64,000 bases of DNA from Nematopogon swammerdamellus (lineage: Eukaryota; Arthropoda; Insecta; Lepidoptera; Adelidae). Shown here in pieces: positions 42,996-53,900 of the stretch (position 1 is the first letter of the stretch; each line of letters opens with the position of its first letter). The translations under genes were made by a program, and so were the position numbers. The stretch is from assembly GCA_946902875.1 (NCBI GenBank), contig OX336343.1, forward strand, positions 13,761,361 through 13,825,360. Reading direction: 5' to 3'. The notes under the pieces are model-generated. The model did no database searches. It was not told the origin of the DNA and worked only from the letters and a program-made list of their open reading frames with translations.

Positions 42996-43540
42996 TTTTC
43001 AGATATTTATTCGTGTGTATAGCGTGGGAACGCAGCCATTGCGTTGGAGTGCATTTTGGTTTCTCTAGGTATACAACATGGAGAATATTAATAAATGTTC
43101 TTGATTAATACAGTATGTATAAAGCCGCGTCTCCCGCGAATGTTTTTTTTCGAAACATTACACAGAAACATCGAAACATTGGGGCGTGGCCATCCAAATT
43201 TGTATGAAAACTATAGAGAAATAATGTTTTTGGTTCATGTTTTTTTTGGTGTATTGTTTCGAAAAAACATTCGCAGGAGACCCGGCTTTAGGTTATATAG
43301 GTTATTATATTTTCGTACACATGAACTAAATGTGATATCTACATCTACATACATAGTTACTTATATATGTATACACCTGAAGCAGGAGATGCATGTTAAA
43401 GTAGAAAACGATTTTAATCTAAAATGCCTTTTAGTTATGTTTGCACTTTACGACTATTTAGCACTGGTAAGTGTGTCATGCATCGAGATATATTACTAGA
43501 GGATGCGCTTAGAAGAAAGTTTCAAAGAAATCAGGTCACA
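42996..43540. other. Unassigned
   Basis: A plus frame at 43095-43499 contains an inverse pair: GCCGCGTCTCCCGCGAATGT, then TTTTTTTCGAAACA at 43122-43157, against TGTTTCGAAAAAACATTCGC, then AGGAGACCCGGCTTTA at 43255-43290. This suggests a MITE of about 170 bp. No gene. Confidence 0.45.
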
Positions 43541-43810
43541 TTAACACTAGGGTGAGGGAAGGAATTGGGGCAGAGCGGCGCAGCGCTTAGATCCGAGCGG
43601 TACCTTACTAGGGTGCTGGCGCGGGGAGCGAGCGGAAAATGGGAAGTGGAGTTTGAGGCGGGAGGTGCGCGGACTGCGCCTGTAGTGATTTCGGCGGATC
43701 GCGAGTCGCGACCGACTAACTCGCTTCGATCCTCAGCCCGGTTGGCCTCAACTCGGTGGAACATGGCGCGGTATCCGAGTGCACTCTCCAGTAAGAAGTG
43801 CATATAATTC
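43541..43810. other. GC-rich island, unassigned
   Basis: About 260 bp of GC-rich sequence that is open on both strands (108 codons minus, 80 codons plus) but without a recognised domain. A plus-strand donor-like CTCTCCA/GTAAGA lies at 43788-43793. It could be an alternative first exon or an insertion; this is not resolved. Confidence 0.3.
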
Positions 43811-43855
43811 GATAGCTGCATATTGTCTTTCTTCGCTGAAAAGAAGCGTATCATC

Positions 43856-44244
43856 AATACTAATAATAAATCTGTAAGGGATGGTCATGGAGTAAGTTAC
43901 TTTGTTTTATGAGATACTGCGTTTGTAGACTCTTTGTATGATACTAAAACGAAATTGGCGATTTTTAGAAATAGTTTCTGTATGTATATATGTTCCTCCA
44001 TAACTCTTAAACCGATCATCCGAATTCCATGAAACTTTAACAAGCACATTTAACTCTAAGTGGCAGAGGCTAAATAAAATTCAGTTCCGGTTACGCAAAG
44101 ATGTGGCTCTCATACAAACCGAATTGCCCCGCGAGCCGAAATTAAGGTAACGCAGGAAAGCAGCTCGGCCTTCTTTCTTACTTACGTACTTTCTTGTTTT
44201 TACATACGAATTTCACGCGAGCGAAGCCGCGGGCAAAGGCTAGT
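43856..44244 (+). mobile_element. Helitron-like element, complete non-autonomous copy
   Basis: It starts ATACTAATAATAAATCTGTA, then AGGGATGGTCATGGAGTAAG, as in the 780-bp units. It continues with ACCGATCATCCGAATTCCAT and TTCAGTTCCGGTTACGCAAA, has one degenerate AGCTCGGCCTTC array unit, and ends CACGCGAGCGAAGCCGCGGG, then CAAAGGCTAGTA. This copy links the 5' head of the 780-bp units to the array-bearing 3' end of the foldbacks. Confidence 0.75.
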
Positions 44245-44730
44245 ATGCAAATAAATTAATCGAGAATCCGAGAAGCACATTGGTATGCATCCAGATTGAG
44301 AACCACGTACCCACCTCTAGCATGAGAAAGTAGCTAGTGTCGTACGTAACAACTAAGCCTTCCTGCCTCTTGACGTGAATGCGACAAGCGCATGGACAGC
44401 CTGTTGAATTCAGATAATTCAACCCGTTTCCTGTTAATCCTTCAGGGTTGCATTCAGCCGCTCCAGACTCGGAGAGAACTGAGAGTTCCAATACAGGCTA
44501 TCACTAAACCGAGCAATCTGCCAAAGTGGTCCTTAGGGGTTAGAACTTGCATGCAGCCACTTCCGAGATAATCCTAGCCGATTAAGGCGATAGTAGAAGC
44601 AGTGAACTGAAATAGAAGCGAAGTGGGTAATTATTCTGACACCGTGTGGGGCCGGTACTTAAAAAGAATAGCCCCACTGCATCTCTCCCCGTCGCATGTC
44701 GTAAAAGTCGACTAAGGGATAAGGAAATTC
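44245..44730 (+). repeat. Unclassified dispersed sequence
   Basis: It ends with GTGTGGGGCCGGTACTTAAA, AAGAATAGCCCCACTGCATC, then GTCGTAAAAGTCGACTAAGG. This tail recurs at 45150-45262 and 57055-57168 directly in front of SINE heads. The upstream 350 bp is not recognised. Confidence 0.5.
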
Positions 44731-44951
44731 GTCAACGCTGAGTGCGGTCAGTCCTTGGCGGGTGACTGCTCGACCGTTGGAGGCAGACCGTGGTTCGGAT
44801 TCCACGTTAAACTGTAGGTCCCTTCCCTTCTTACCTTACTATGTGGTTGGGTTTATCCCGGCCGGGTTGATACCACCGCACTGAACGAAACGTCGTCGGT
44901 CGAAACAGCTATGTAAATAGTTCGTGTTTTCCGTCCAGTTCAGTGTAGCCG
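44731..44951 (+). mobile_element. SINE, partial
   Basis: Begins inside the 5S-like part (AACGCTGAGTGCGGTCAG) and stops at CAGTGTAGCCGA, where an inverted SINE head begins. It lacks the tRNA-like start and the 3' third. Confidence 0.88.
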
Positions 44952-45080
44952 AGGAATCCGAACCTCGGTCAGCCTCCAACGGTCAGCGGTCACCCATCCA
45001 AGTACAGACCGCACCCAGCGTTGCTTTAACATTCAATAGCGACAGTTGACTGTCTGCACCACTGAGCTATCGAGGCTGGC
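44952..45080 (-). mobile_element. SINE head, inverted
   Basis: On the minus strand, CCAGCCTCGATAGCTCAGTG to GAGGTTCGGATTCC. It is the head of a SINE that at the sister locus (56598-56983) is full length. Confidence 0.88.
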
Positions 45081-45266
45081 GTTATGGTACGAGGTTATTA
45101 TGGTACGAGTAACCTCCTTTCAATCTGTACTGTACCGTGTGGGGTCGGTACTGTACCGTGTGGGGTCGGTATTGTACCGTGTGGGGTCGGTACTTAAAAA
45201 GAATAGCCCACTGCATCTCTCCCCGTCGCATGTCGTAAAAGTCGACTAAGGGATAAGAAAATTCGT
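45081..45266 (+). repeat. Spacer shared between inverted SINE pairs
   Basis: GTTATGGTACGAGGTTATTA, then three tandem copies of TGTACCGTGTGGGGTCGGTA and the AAAGAATAGCCCC tail. Apart from about one base it is the same as 56984-57170. Confidence 0.9.
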
Positions 45267-45651
45267 CAGCCTCGGTAGCTCAGTGGCTCGGTTGGTTAGT
45301 CAACTGTTATTAAGCAACGATGAGCGCGGTCAGTGATTGGATGGGTGACCGCTCGACCGTTGGAGGCTGACCGTGGTTCGGATTCCACGTTAAACTGTAG
45401 GTCCCTTCCCTTCTTACCTTACTAGGTGGTAGGGTTTATCCCGGCCGGGTTGGTACCACCGCACTGAACGAAACGTCGGTCGAAACGGCTATGTAAATAG
45501 TTTGTGTTTTCCGTCCAGTTCAATGTAGCCGACATGAAATGAAGGGAAGCACTGACATGGCACCTAGTTCACCCGGTGTTATGGGCCGACATCACGGAGT
45601 AAGTAGGTGAGGTAGCCAACCGTGTCAGTTACCATAAAAAAAAAAAAAAAA
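45267..45651 (+). mobile_element. SINE, full length
   Basis: A complete copy from GTCAGCCTCGGTAGCTCAGT to GTTACCAT and poly-A. The sister copy at 57172 is nearly identical. Confidence 0.93.
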
Positions 45652-45773
45652 GATTACATATGACAATGGGCGATGCTAAAACATTTTCGATTCAGTTTCA
45701 CATATAAAATACTTTAACTGTACCTTTTTAACCGACTTCCAAAAAAGGAGGAGGTTCTCAATTCGACTGAATG

Positions 45774-45805
<32 letters not shown>

Positions 45806-46380
45806 GTTACGCGATTTCTCCGTCAATTGAGGGTCGATTTAGAAAATTCTTTTTTTGTTTGTTAGGTCATACTTCCGAGGTGGTCCCATTTCAATTTTAT
45901 CGAAATTGGTTCAGTGGTTTTCGAAAAATCAACATAATACTATGGTGTGTGGTTACCTTCAGCAAAACTTGTGATGTGGTCGTTTTCGGCAATTTTCAGT
46001 TTGATAAATTTAGTATGGTGTTAACCACACACCTCAGCAAAACTTTTGTGATGTGGACTTATTCAGCAATTTGCAGTCTGACACTTATGGCGAATAATTC
46101 TGTACCACTTCAATCGATTTGGATTATTCGATTTCGATTATTGTTTTTTATGTAATATTACTAAAAAGAATAAAATAAAAACTGTTTTAAAAAATATAAA
46201 ACCGATTTCCAAAAAACAAAAAAAAAGAACTAAAAAGTATTAAATACCTAATATTTTGAAATTTTCTCTGTCCTATTGAATCACATGAATCGATATACTA
46301 GTGATACATATTCGGACCCTTGTTTCATGAATATTCTAAATTTGAAATTTTTTATCTTTTCCGACCGGCCAGGTGCACTT
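45652..46380 (+). repeat. Dispersed GAGGAGGTTCTC repeat and sister block
   Basis: TTTTTAACCGACTTCCAAAA, AAGGAGGAGGTTCTCAATTC, then a T-run (45780-45800). The sequence from about 46000 (CAGCAAAACTTTTGTGATGT) to CCGACCGGCCA at about 46370 matches 56080-56410 with indels. No coding signal was seen. Confidence 0.7.
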
Positions 46381-46794
46381 AATTTATTATGGTACGACCA
46401 CGAGTACAATCGAGCTGGTCTGATGATGGACAGAAGGTGGCCATAGGAACTCCTAAACTACACATGATAAACCCATCGTGTTTGGGCTCGTTGCCTTTGT
46501 CTTCACGAGCAATTTACTTTAGACCTAAGAGATTCTCAATTCGACGGTATGTTTTCTTTTTTTGGATGTTTGTTACGCGATTACTCCGTCAATTGTGGGC
46601 CGATTTTGAAAATTCTTTTTTTTATTTTTTTTTAAAGGGGATAACCCTGAGGTTTTTGATTAGGTGGGTAAAAAATGTATAACTCGCGACATCGCGTCAG
46701 CGTAATTTTTAAAATGAAACCTTAAGTCATTGCTTTAAGGGTTAAGTTAGAGTGGCACGGGATCTGCCGGCACTCCCGGAGTGCAACTGTTAAG
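46381..46794. repeat. Degenerate copy of the same repeat
   Basis: GAGATTCTCAATTCGACGGT, then TGTTTGTTACGCGATTACTC (46527-46590) repeats the 45750-45830 motif. The remainder is unassigned. Confidence 0.5.
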
Positions 46795-47112
46795 TAGGGT
46801 TCGGTAACACGTTTATGTCTGTCCATTCTACTAAGTTCTGCAAAATGAATGTAGGGTTCTGTAACAAATGCATGTCTGTCCGTTCTACTAAATTTAACAT
46901 TTATTTCAAAATGAATGTAGGGTTCCGTAACAAATTCATGTCTGTCCGTTCTACTAAATTTTACAATTTTCAACCAAGGTCCTCCGACCGTTATTTTATA
47001 ATAAAAGTAGGGTTCCGTAACATGTTTATGTCTGTCCATTCTACTAAGTTCTGCAAAATTAATGTAGGGTTCCGTAACAAATGCATGTCTGTCCGTTCTA
47101 CAAAATTTAACA
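46795..47112 (+). repeat. Tandem repeat, GTAGGGTTCCGTAACA unit
   Basis: Five direct units of about 60-70 bp: TAGGGTTCCGTAACAAATGC, ATGTCTGTCCGTTCTACTAA, then ATTTAACATTTATTTCAAAA. Units 1-2 and 4-5 are closest, indicating a higher-order duplication. The long frames on both strands follow from the repeat. Confidence 0.85.
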
Positions 47113-47803
47113 TTTATTTCAAAAAATTACTAAAAAAAACTGTGAAATAAAAAAAAAAGTTTAAAAAAATTTTAAACCGACTTCCTACCGAGTTCTACTT
47201 TTTTAGGAAGTCGGTTTTATGTTTTTTAAAACTTTTTACAATAACACATACATGATTGTTGGCTAGTGTGGCTAATAGGCATTACTAGTAGGTATTTCGT
47301 GGGCAGGAGCTATAGCCAGTGTGGCTAAAGGGAACGACCCCCTGAAGTAGCCTCGAACTAACGAATCGTCCCGAATGCTTTCCTGTATCTTCTTTATAAC
47401 GTTAATTTTGACATGGAATCCATATGTAATGCTAATGTCTTACCCGTGCCATTTGCAAAAATCGACCGTAATTTTTAATGTACTTTACAATAAAGGTTTC
47501 GAAAATCAATTAATGTCTATAACTCCTAAACTACTGGTCGGATGAACTTGAAATTTGATTCCGTCCGTAAAAAAATATCTCTTTCTGAAATGTTTTTTTT
47601 TTCAAAATCGGTTCAACCGTTTCGAAAAAAAAGGAAAAAGACTGAGAGGACATCTCGGCAACTACTGATCCCAGACTACTCATCCGCTGGAGGAAATGAT
47701 AGGTCTCGACGAGATTTTTTTTTTAATATTATGTTTTCTTTTGTTTTTTTTTTATTTTTTTTATTTGTTGTTTTTTTTTATAGTTTTTTTATATTTTTTT
47801 ATT
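47113..47803. other. Hairpin and T-rich intron sequence
   Basis: The arms AAACCGACTTCCT and AGGAAGTCGGTTT (47173-47215) flank a 20-base loop. T-rich runs lie at 47710-47800. No gene. Confidence 0.5.
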
Positions 47804-48095
47804 TTTAGGTTTCCGTATCCCGTACGGATGCCTATTGCTAAGCCTACGCCGTCGGTCTGTCCGTCCGTCCGTCCGTCTGTCCGAGAGCTGTATCTCTTGA
47901 ACCGTAATAGTAGCCCGTTGAAATTTTCACAGAATATGTGTTATTATGGCGGATATAACAAGAAATAAAAAAAAATTGAAAAATTTAATAATTAAGGGGG
48001 GTTACCATACAAGAAACGTGTTTTTTTTTTCAATGTTTTTTATTGTGGTGCGGAAACATCGGTGCGCGAGTCCGACTCGCACTTGGCCGGTTTTT
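47804..48095 (+). repeat. Dispersed repeat, second AGGTTTCCGTA copy
   Basis: Same order as 32798-33205: TTCCGTATCCCGTACGGATG, (GTCC)n, GTTGAAATTTTCACAGAATA, GTGCGCGAGTCCGACTCGCA, then CTTGGCCGG. It is shorter by an internal deletion. Confidence 0.85.
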
Positions 48096-48247
48096 TTTTC
48101 TATTTCTGACCATGATTCCATGTTTATGTCTACCGGTAGTACCACGACTACCAGGGATTTTTTTTATTTTTTTATTTGCAAAACCTGAATGCACTATAAG
48201 GAATGTGTGTCCATGAATGTAAATCCAAATAGGTTATTCTATTGCAG

Positions 48248-48388
48248 ACATAGTGACGCAGTCGGCAGTGCCGCTACTGCTGGCGGTGGTGGGGCAGGCG
48301 GTCGGCTGCGTCTGCTGCGCCCTGGGGCACTGCGTCAAGGGGCGACGCCTTTGCACCTTCATAGCTGGAGTCGTGTTCATAATCTCTG
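48248..48388 (+). CDS. stg1: TARP exon C: TM2 and start of TM3
   Basis: 141 nt, acceptor CTATTGCAG/ACA and donor TCTG/GTGAGC, phase 1 in and out. It encodes YIVTQSAVPLLLAVVGQAVG, then CVCCALGHC and the short cytoplasmic KGRR loop, then LCTFIAGVVFIISG as the beginning of TM3. Two hydrophobic segments separated by a short basic loop fit the TM2-loop-TM3 order of CACNG/TARP proteins. It lies 39.1 kb from exon B, with the nested transposons in between. Confidence 0.93.
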
Positions 48389-48547
48389 GTGAGCTTTGCT
48401 TTTTTAAGTCATATATTTTTCATGGTCCCAAAATGCTGGTTGATGATGATATATAAATGATATACGTGTAAAAAGTAAAAGGATACGTGTAGGATGAATA
48501 CCTTTAATTGTATATACTTTTAGGATTAGCTACGTACATATATGTCT
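48389..48547. other. TARP intron 3, left part
   Basis: AT-rich; nothing else was seen. Confidence 0.4.
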
Positions 48548-48776
48548 TGAAACTGACACGGTTGGCTACATCACCTACAACATCCGTGATGTCAACCCAT
48601 AACACCGGGTGAACTAGGTGCCACGTCAGTGCTTCCCTTCGATCGTGCCGGCTACACTGAACTGGACGGAAAACACAAACTATTTATATAGCCGTTTCGA
48701 CCGACCTTTCATTCAGTTCGGTGGTACCAAGTCTCGGGCGGGCTAAACCCTACCACCTAGTAATATAAGGAGGAAG
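48548..48776 (-). mobile_element. SINE, 5'-truncated, in TARP intron 3
   Basis: From AAACTGACACGGTTGGCTAC to TACCACCTAGTA, the 3' two-thirds of the element in minus orientation. It makes up over 40 percent of this 534-bp intron. Confidence 0.9.
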
Positions 48777-48922
48777 TTATATCCCTTAGTCGCCGATGTC
48801 TACGATAATAATTACAAAATTATTGTGTGCGGTGACGACACCATACAAATAAAGTGAAGTAGGAACTATTCACGGTCCTTGAAAATGTACACCGACTAAT
48901 GTTGATGTTTTATTATTTTCAG

Positions 48923-49704
48923 GTCTCATAATGCTGACCGGCATCGTAATGTATATTTCGGCTTTCAAGACTGAAGTCGGCCACAAGCTGCGCTACGTGT
49001 CCGTGTTCGATGTACCGAGGATGTCGTACAGCTACGGATACTCCTTCGGTCTCTATCTGAGTGGGTTTATAGGAGCCGAGCTGGCCGGCACCTTGGCCAT
49101 TTTTCTCTTCCTTCAATGGTATCAAAAAGACTGGGTCGTAGAGCTCACCGAGAGAGCGAAGGCCGAGTGTCGAGCTTGGGACCGAGAGTTCGCATTCACC
49201 GACCGAGACAGCTCCTCGCTCCTAGAACGGAGGATGATGAAGCGCGAGACCTACCCTCCGACGGCCTCCACGTCGGCGACGCCTCACGAGAGGCGGCGCT
49301 TCTTCTTCAACGAGGACGTCGAGGTCCAGCAGCACTGCTCCGTACACAAGAACAGAAGAACGAATCTTAACTCGGCTTCGCTGAAGGATCTGTCCTCATC
49401 GACGCTGTACGGCTTCCCGGCAGCGCCGCGCCCGACCGAGACCTTTTTCGACGAGTTCAAGGAGATGCCGCAGAGCGCGAACACCCTCAGCGGGCTCCGA
49501 AGCGCCTCCATCTTCCAGTCGCAGGCGTCGGTCGCGAGCGGCCGCTTCCTCGACGGCACGTCGCAGGTGACTTCGCGCGACGAGGAGCTCGTCACATTCG
49601 CGGTGGGGGTGCGCGAGGGCGCAGTCGGCGGGCCATCGACCGGCGCCATCCGGAGGGACCGCGCCGTCGGCACCGACACCTTCCGGAGAACGACGCCCGT
49701 GTGA
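48923..49704 (+). CDS. stg1: TARP last exon: TM3 end, TM4, cytoplasmic tail
   Basis: Acceptor TATTATTTTCAG/GTC, stop TGA at 49702-49704. It completes TM3 (GLIMLTGIVMYISAF), then the second extracellular loop (KTEVGHKLRYVSV), TM4 (YGYSFGLYLSGFIGAELAG, then TLAIFLFL), and a cytoplasmic tail of about 175 residues rich in Ser, Thr and Arg. The protein ends in FRRTTPV. RRTTPV matches the vertebrate stargazin-type class I PDZ ligand, which anchors receptor complexes to PSD-95-like scaffolds. The tail is GC-rich (frequent GCG and CTC), and the other long frames over it are shadows. Splicing phase and sequence agree with exon C. The tail has no frameshift. Confidence 0.95.
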
Positions 49705-50095
49705 GGCGAGCTTACGTGCGACGTCATCTGCCACGCCGAGCCGCACGCTGCCGACCGCCAGCGCTTCAAGCGCACGGCGGGCGTGGGGCAGCACGCGCGC
49801 CCGACTTGCGACGTCGCTCGTCCCTCCACCTCCACCGCCCCCGACCGCGGCTGCGAAGTCGTCGTCCGTGTCTCCACAGACTGATACCACGAATCAATTA
49901 ATAACGCATATCTCTAAACTATCGACTAGTGTAAGCTCCGGTGTCCGCGGACGACTCCGGTGGAACGTTACGATTTTCTCCTATTTTAAGATAGAGTGAA
50001 GCGAAAAACTGATAGTGAAATTTATAAGATCGTGATTTATGTACGTTTTTATTGTTAAATTTTCCCTAAATAAACACTGCCATTTTGTGTTGATT
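49705..50095 (+). other. TARP 3' UTR and poly(A) signal
   Basis: A GC-rich start gives way to AT-rich sequence. AATAAA at 50069-50074 (CCCTAAATAAACACTGCC) followed by a TGTGTTGATTGT GT/T-rich element at 50086-50100 marks the probable cleavage site near 50090. Confidence 0.75.
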
Positions 50096-50213
50096 GTATT
50101 GATTATTCATCACCCTCGCGAAGGTTTAAGTACCTACTCGTATTTACCTTTTATATCTTCTTTCAAGTAGTCTACCAAAAGCTACCAAACACAAGCAATA
50201 ATTGATTTCATTT
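50096..50213. other. Short gap after TARP gene
   Basis: Nothing was recognised. Confidence 0.3.
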
Positions 50214-50332
50214 AGGAAGGGACCTACAGTTTTACGAGGAATCCGAATCTCGGTCAGCCTCCAACGGTCAGCGGTCACCCATCCAAGTACTGACCGCACC
50301 CAGGACAGTTGACTGTCTGCACCACTGCCAGC
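50214..50332 (-). mobile_element. SINE head fragment
   Basis: On the minus strand, GCAGTGGTGCAGACAGTC to AAACTGTAGGTCCC, with an internal deletion of the TTAAGCAACGCTG part. It is truncated at both ends. Confidence 0.85.
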
Positions 50333-50443
50333 AACCCAAAATTAAATATCCGGTATGGCATTAATTCGTTGGTATGCAAAGAATCTCTTTGTTGGTATGG
50401 CACAGTTTGGCACATTCTCGATGGTGATATTGAATAGTCGTAG
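50333..50443. other. Unassigned flank of BEL/Pao element 2
   Basis: TTGGTATGGCA is repeated. No other feature was seen. Confidence 0.3.
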
Positions 50444-50536
50444 TGTTAACTATTAAATGAAAATGATTTTTTTATGCATTTTACATTTTATTTGACAACC
50501 ATTTTTTTCTTGTTGTAATTTTTTCCATCGCAGACA
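50444..50536 (-). repeat. 93-bp terminal repeat, 3' copy
   Basis: Same as 55729-55821 except a T/C difference in the T-run (TTTTTTTCTTG against TTTTTCTCTTG). It directly joins the truncated integrase frame. Confidence 0.9.
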
Positions 50537-50927
50537 ATTCTGTATTGGCTCCAACAAATGCGGTTCCATTGTCCGAGAGAATTCTTGTTGGGCAACCTCT
50601 TCGTGCGATGAATCTTCTTAAGCTCATGATGGCTGAATCGGAAGATAAACTATTCACAATTTCAAGGTGAACGGCTCGAACAGTTAAGCAAGTATATAAG
50701 GCTATATATATTTTTTCTTTACGACGGCCAATAGTGACTTGGACGGGCCCGAGGTAATCTAAGCCCACGAAGGTAAATGGGCGATGATGATGTGCCATTC
50801 TTTCTTCGGGGAGATCGCCGACTGGTGGCTGTGTCCGCGTAGCTTTGCGAACACGACAATGCTGACAATGATGAGCGACTGATCTTACGATGCTTCTAAG
50901 GTGTAGTATCCAGTATCGTTGGCGCAT
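50481..50927 (-). pseudogene. BEL/Pao integrase core, truncated
   Basis: It continues the pol frame after the in-frame TAG at 50949-50951. It has MRQRYWILHLRSIVR, HCQHCRVRK (zinc-binding C-x2-C), FVGLDYLGPVQ (first catalytic D), TVRAVHLEI, and LSDNGTAFVGANTEL (second D). Then the frame runs into the 93-bp terminal repeat (SAMEKITTRKKW...) and stops. The catalytic E region and C-terminal domain are deleted. Confidence 0.92.
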
Positions 50928-50948
50928 TTCATTTACAACAGTTTCATT

Positions 50949-53900
50949 CTAAGCGTGTCCTGCATTTTCGTGATAATGGAGAACCAGCAGCCGTGTAGAT
51001 CTGTGTGCGCCGTCGAGAATTATAGGTCGTTTAGTTTGTTCGTCGACACCTTGAACAGCGGTAATACGTCCGGCTAATCTTAAAATTCCATCATTGTCTA
51101 GAGCGGGTGACAAATTTGAAAGTCTGCTTCCACGTAGTAACGGCTTTTGAGCACGAAGACAGGATATCTCTTCTTTGAAGGTATCTGCTTGACAGCATCG
51201 TATTATTTGTAGTTCAGCAGCTTGAAGATTTTCGGCAGTCAACGGTGTGAGCTTCAGCTTAGCTTTTCGGTCCGTGGGAGTTCGATCTGACGGTAATCTA
51301 GCTAACGCCCTATGTTTTACAATTCTAATGAATTGTTGTTCTCGGCCAGTTGCTCTTACTAAACGTGACCACTTACTGAAACGATTAGGGTCAGCCGAAG
51401 TTGGTGCACATATCACAACATGTACGTTCACCAATTTCGGTTTTAGTTCTGTACAGTCATTTTCAGAACTCTCGCGCTTGGGCTCTGTTGGCCAGAATTC
51501 TGGGGAGTCTAAAAGAAATTCAGGTCCTGAAATCCATCTACATTCTTTGTCTACGATGCCCCGAGATAAGCGTGTTGGTTCATCGGCCACGTTCAAACCA
51601 CTCGGTACCCACTTCCAATTCAATGTATCAGTTGTGTCGACTATCTCACCTACTCTGTGGGCAACGTATGGCTTGAACGAGCGAGCATCGCTTCGTATCC
51701 ATCCGAGGACTGTCATGGAATCACACCAAAAAACAATCTTTACTGGTTTTAGTCTATGACTTTGAAGTATAGTATTCGCAAAACGCGCGGCAATCAACGC
51801 GCCTTGCAGCTCCAGACGAGGTATCGAAACTGGTTTAAGTGGTGATACGCGAGCTTTGCCTCCTATGAGTGCGAGTTTCACGCTTCCATCTATATATTTA
51901 AAGCGCCAGTATGCGACAGTCGCAAAAGCTAGCTCGCTAGCATCTGAAAAAACGTGTAACTCACATTCCATAGGAGTTTGCATGCTGGAGTAGCATCTGG
52001 GAATTTGCAAATTTTTAATAGATGTCAAATCTTCAAACCAGTCTCGCCACATGGCCTGGTATTCATGAGGAAGTTCCTCATCCCAAGTTAGACTAGCCCG
52101 CCACAACTGTTGAAACATGATGCGACCTCTTGCTATGATGGGTGTAAGTACTCCTAGAGGATCAAATAATTGCATAACAAGAGAAAGTACTTTTCTTTTG
52201 GTAAATTCTTTAGGTAGATGATCACAGTTGGGTAGTTCCCAAGTGATTGTGTCGTGTGCAGGTTTCCAAATGAGACCTAAAATGCGTACATTGCCTGAAG
52301 AGGTTCGTGAAGCTACTTCTGTGTCAGAGCTGGAGTGTAGACGTAACTCTTCAGGCACAAGAGACAAAGCGGTAGGATTATTGGACACCCACGCACGCAT
52401 TTGAAAACCAGCACAGTTGTGAACGTGTATAATGTCTGAAGCTAATTGAGCAGCCTCTTCTGCAGAATCTAAGCTACCTAAGTAGTCATCCATATAGTGA
52501 TCTTTTACTATAGATTCTGTGGCTGAAGGGTACGCATCTTTTAGTTCAGTGGCATTCTTATCTTTAATGTACAAAGCTGTGCATGGACTAGATGCCACTC
52601 CAAACATCATAGACGACATACGATATGTTTTAAGCGGTTCATATGGGCTATCGCGCCATAGAAAACGCTGGGCGTCTCTGTCGCGCTCGCGTACTTTTAT
52701 TTGGGGAAACATCTCACAAATATCTGCATTGAGAGCGATTTTACCTTCCCTGAATCGAAAAAGTATATCTAATAGTGGTTGCAACAGATCTGGGCCAGGA
52801 AGGATTAGCGAATTCAGACTTACACCTTGGTATTTCGCAGCAGCGTCATGCACTATACGCAGCTTTCCTGGTTTGTGCGGATTTGTCACACCAAAGTGTG
52901 GAAGATACCACACCAAAGAGGATGAAGAAGATTCTAAGACACATTCTTCTGCGTAGCCTTTGTCAAGCATATTTTTTATATTTTTTCTGTATAATTCTGC
53001 GTACTCTATATCCTTGGACATCTTCCTCTCTAAACTTTCAAAACGTGATAATGCTAGGTGAAAACTGTTCTGTACTTGTATATCGTTAGATTTCCACAAC
53101 AAACCTGTTTCAAATCGACCTGACGGTAAACGACGAACCGTATCATCTAGTATTTTCAATGCGCGTTCGTCATTTACACTTCTACTTTCCTTCATACATA
53201 TACCTATCGAATCTAGCCGGTATTGATTTTTTATTAGATTTGTTAAATTCGTCAAGCTATCGGAATCATCAATATCATTGTCGAGGCAGAGCATATGGTT
53301 GACAAAGGCTACAGGCTTGGTTTTACTGGAACCGAAGCCATACAGTACCCAACCGAGAGCTGTGCGCGAGGCTACTGGTTCAGATGGCCCACGCTCTCGT
53401 GTTTCTCGTGTAAGTGTCAGATGCCAGTTGTCAGTCCCAATCATGACCATAGGTTTACCCTGTTCGTAACATAGAAGGTGAGCTATGTCTTTGAGATGTG
53501 AATACTTCTGAACATCGTCGATAATAGCTGTTTGTTGTTTGATTCCCAAATCGACTATGGATCTAGCCCTCTTAACATGATAGACTTCACTACACTGACG
53601 TCCCCTTATGAAAAAATCTACGTACTCTACATCAGTGTCCTTGGAGAGGTGTCCCATGCAATCTACATGAAGTGTACCTTTCGGGCCCTTTGCTCCTATT
53701 TGTTTTGTGATTTTCTCATCTACGAACGTTGCCGTAGTACCGTCATCCAGCAATGCATATGTGTCGATGCTACCATTCGGTCCACTTACAGAAACCGGAA
53801 TAACTTTTAAGAGAGGTTGTTTGTCGACGAACTGTTGCTGTCTGCTATCGGTAGTGTCAGGATCAGGAACACTGCGCGGGGCGGTGTGGGTCACTAGCTC

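Noticed and set aside
49284..49890. Minus-strand ORFs of 164-197 codons
   Set aside because: Shadows of the GC-rich TARP last exon, which has clear homology on the plus strand.
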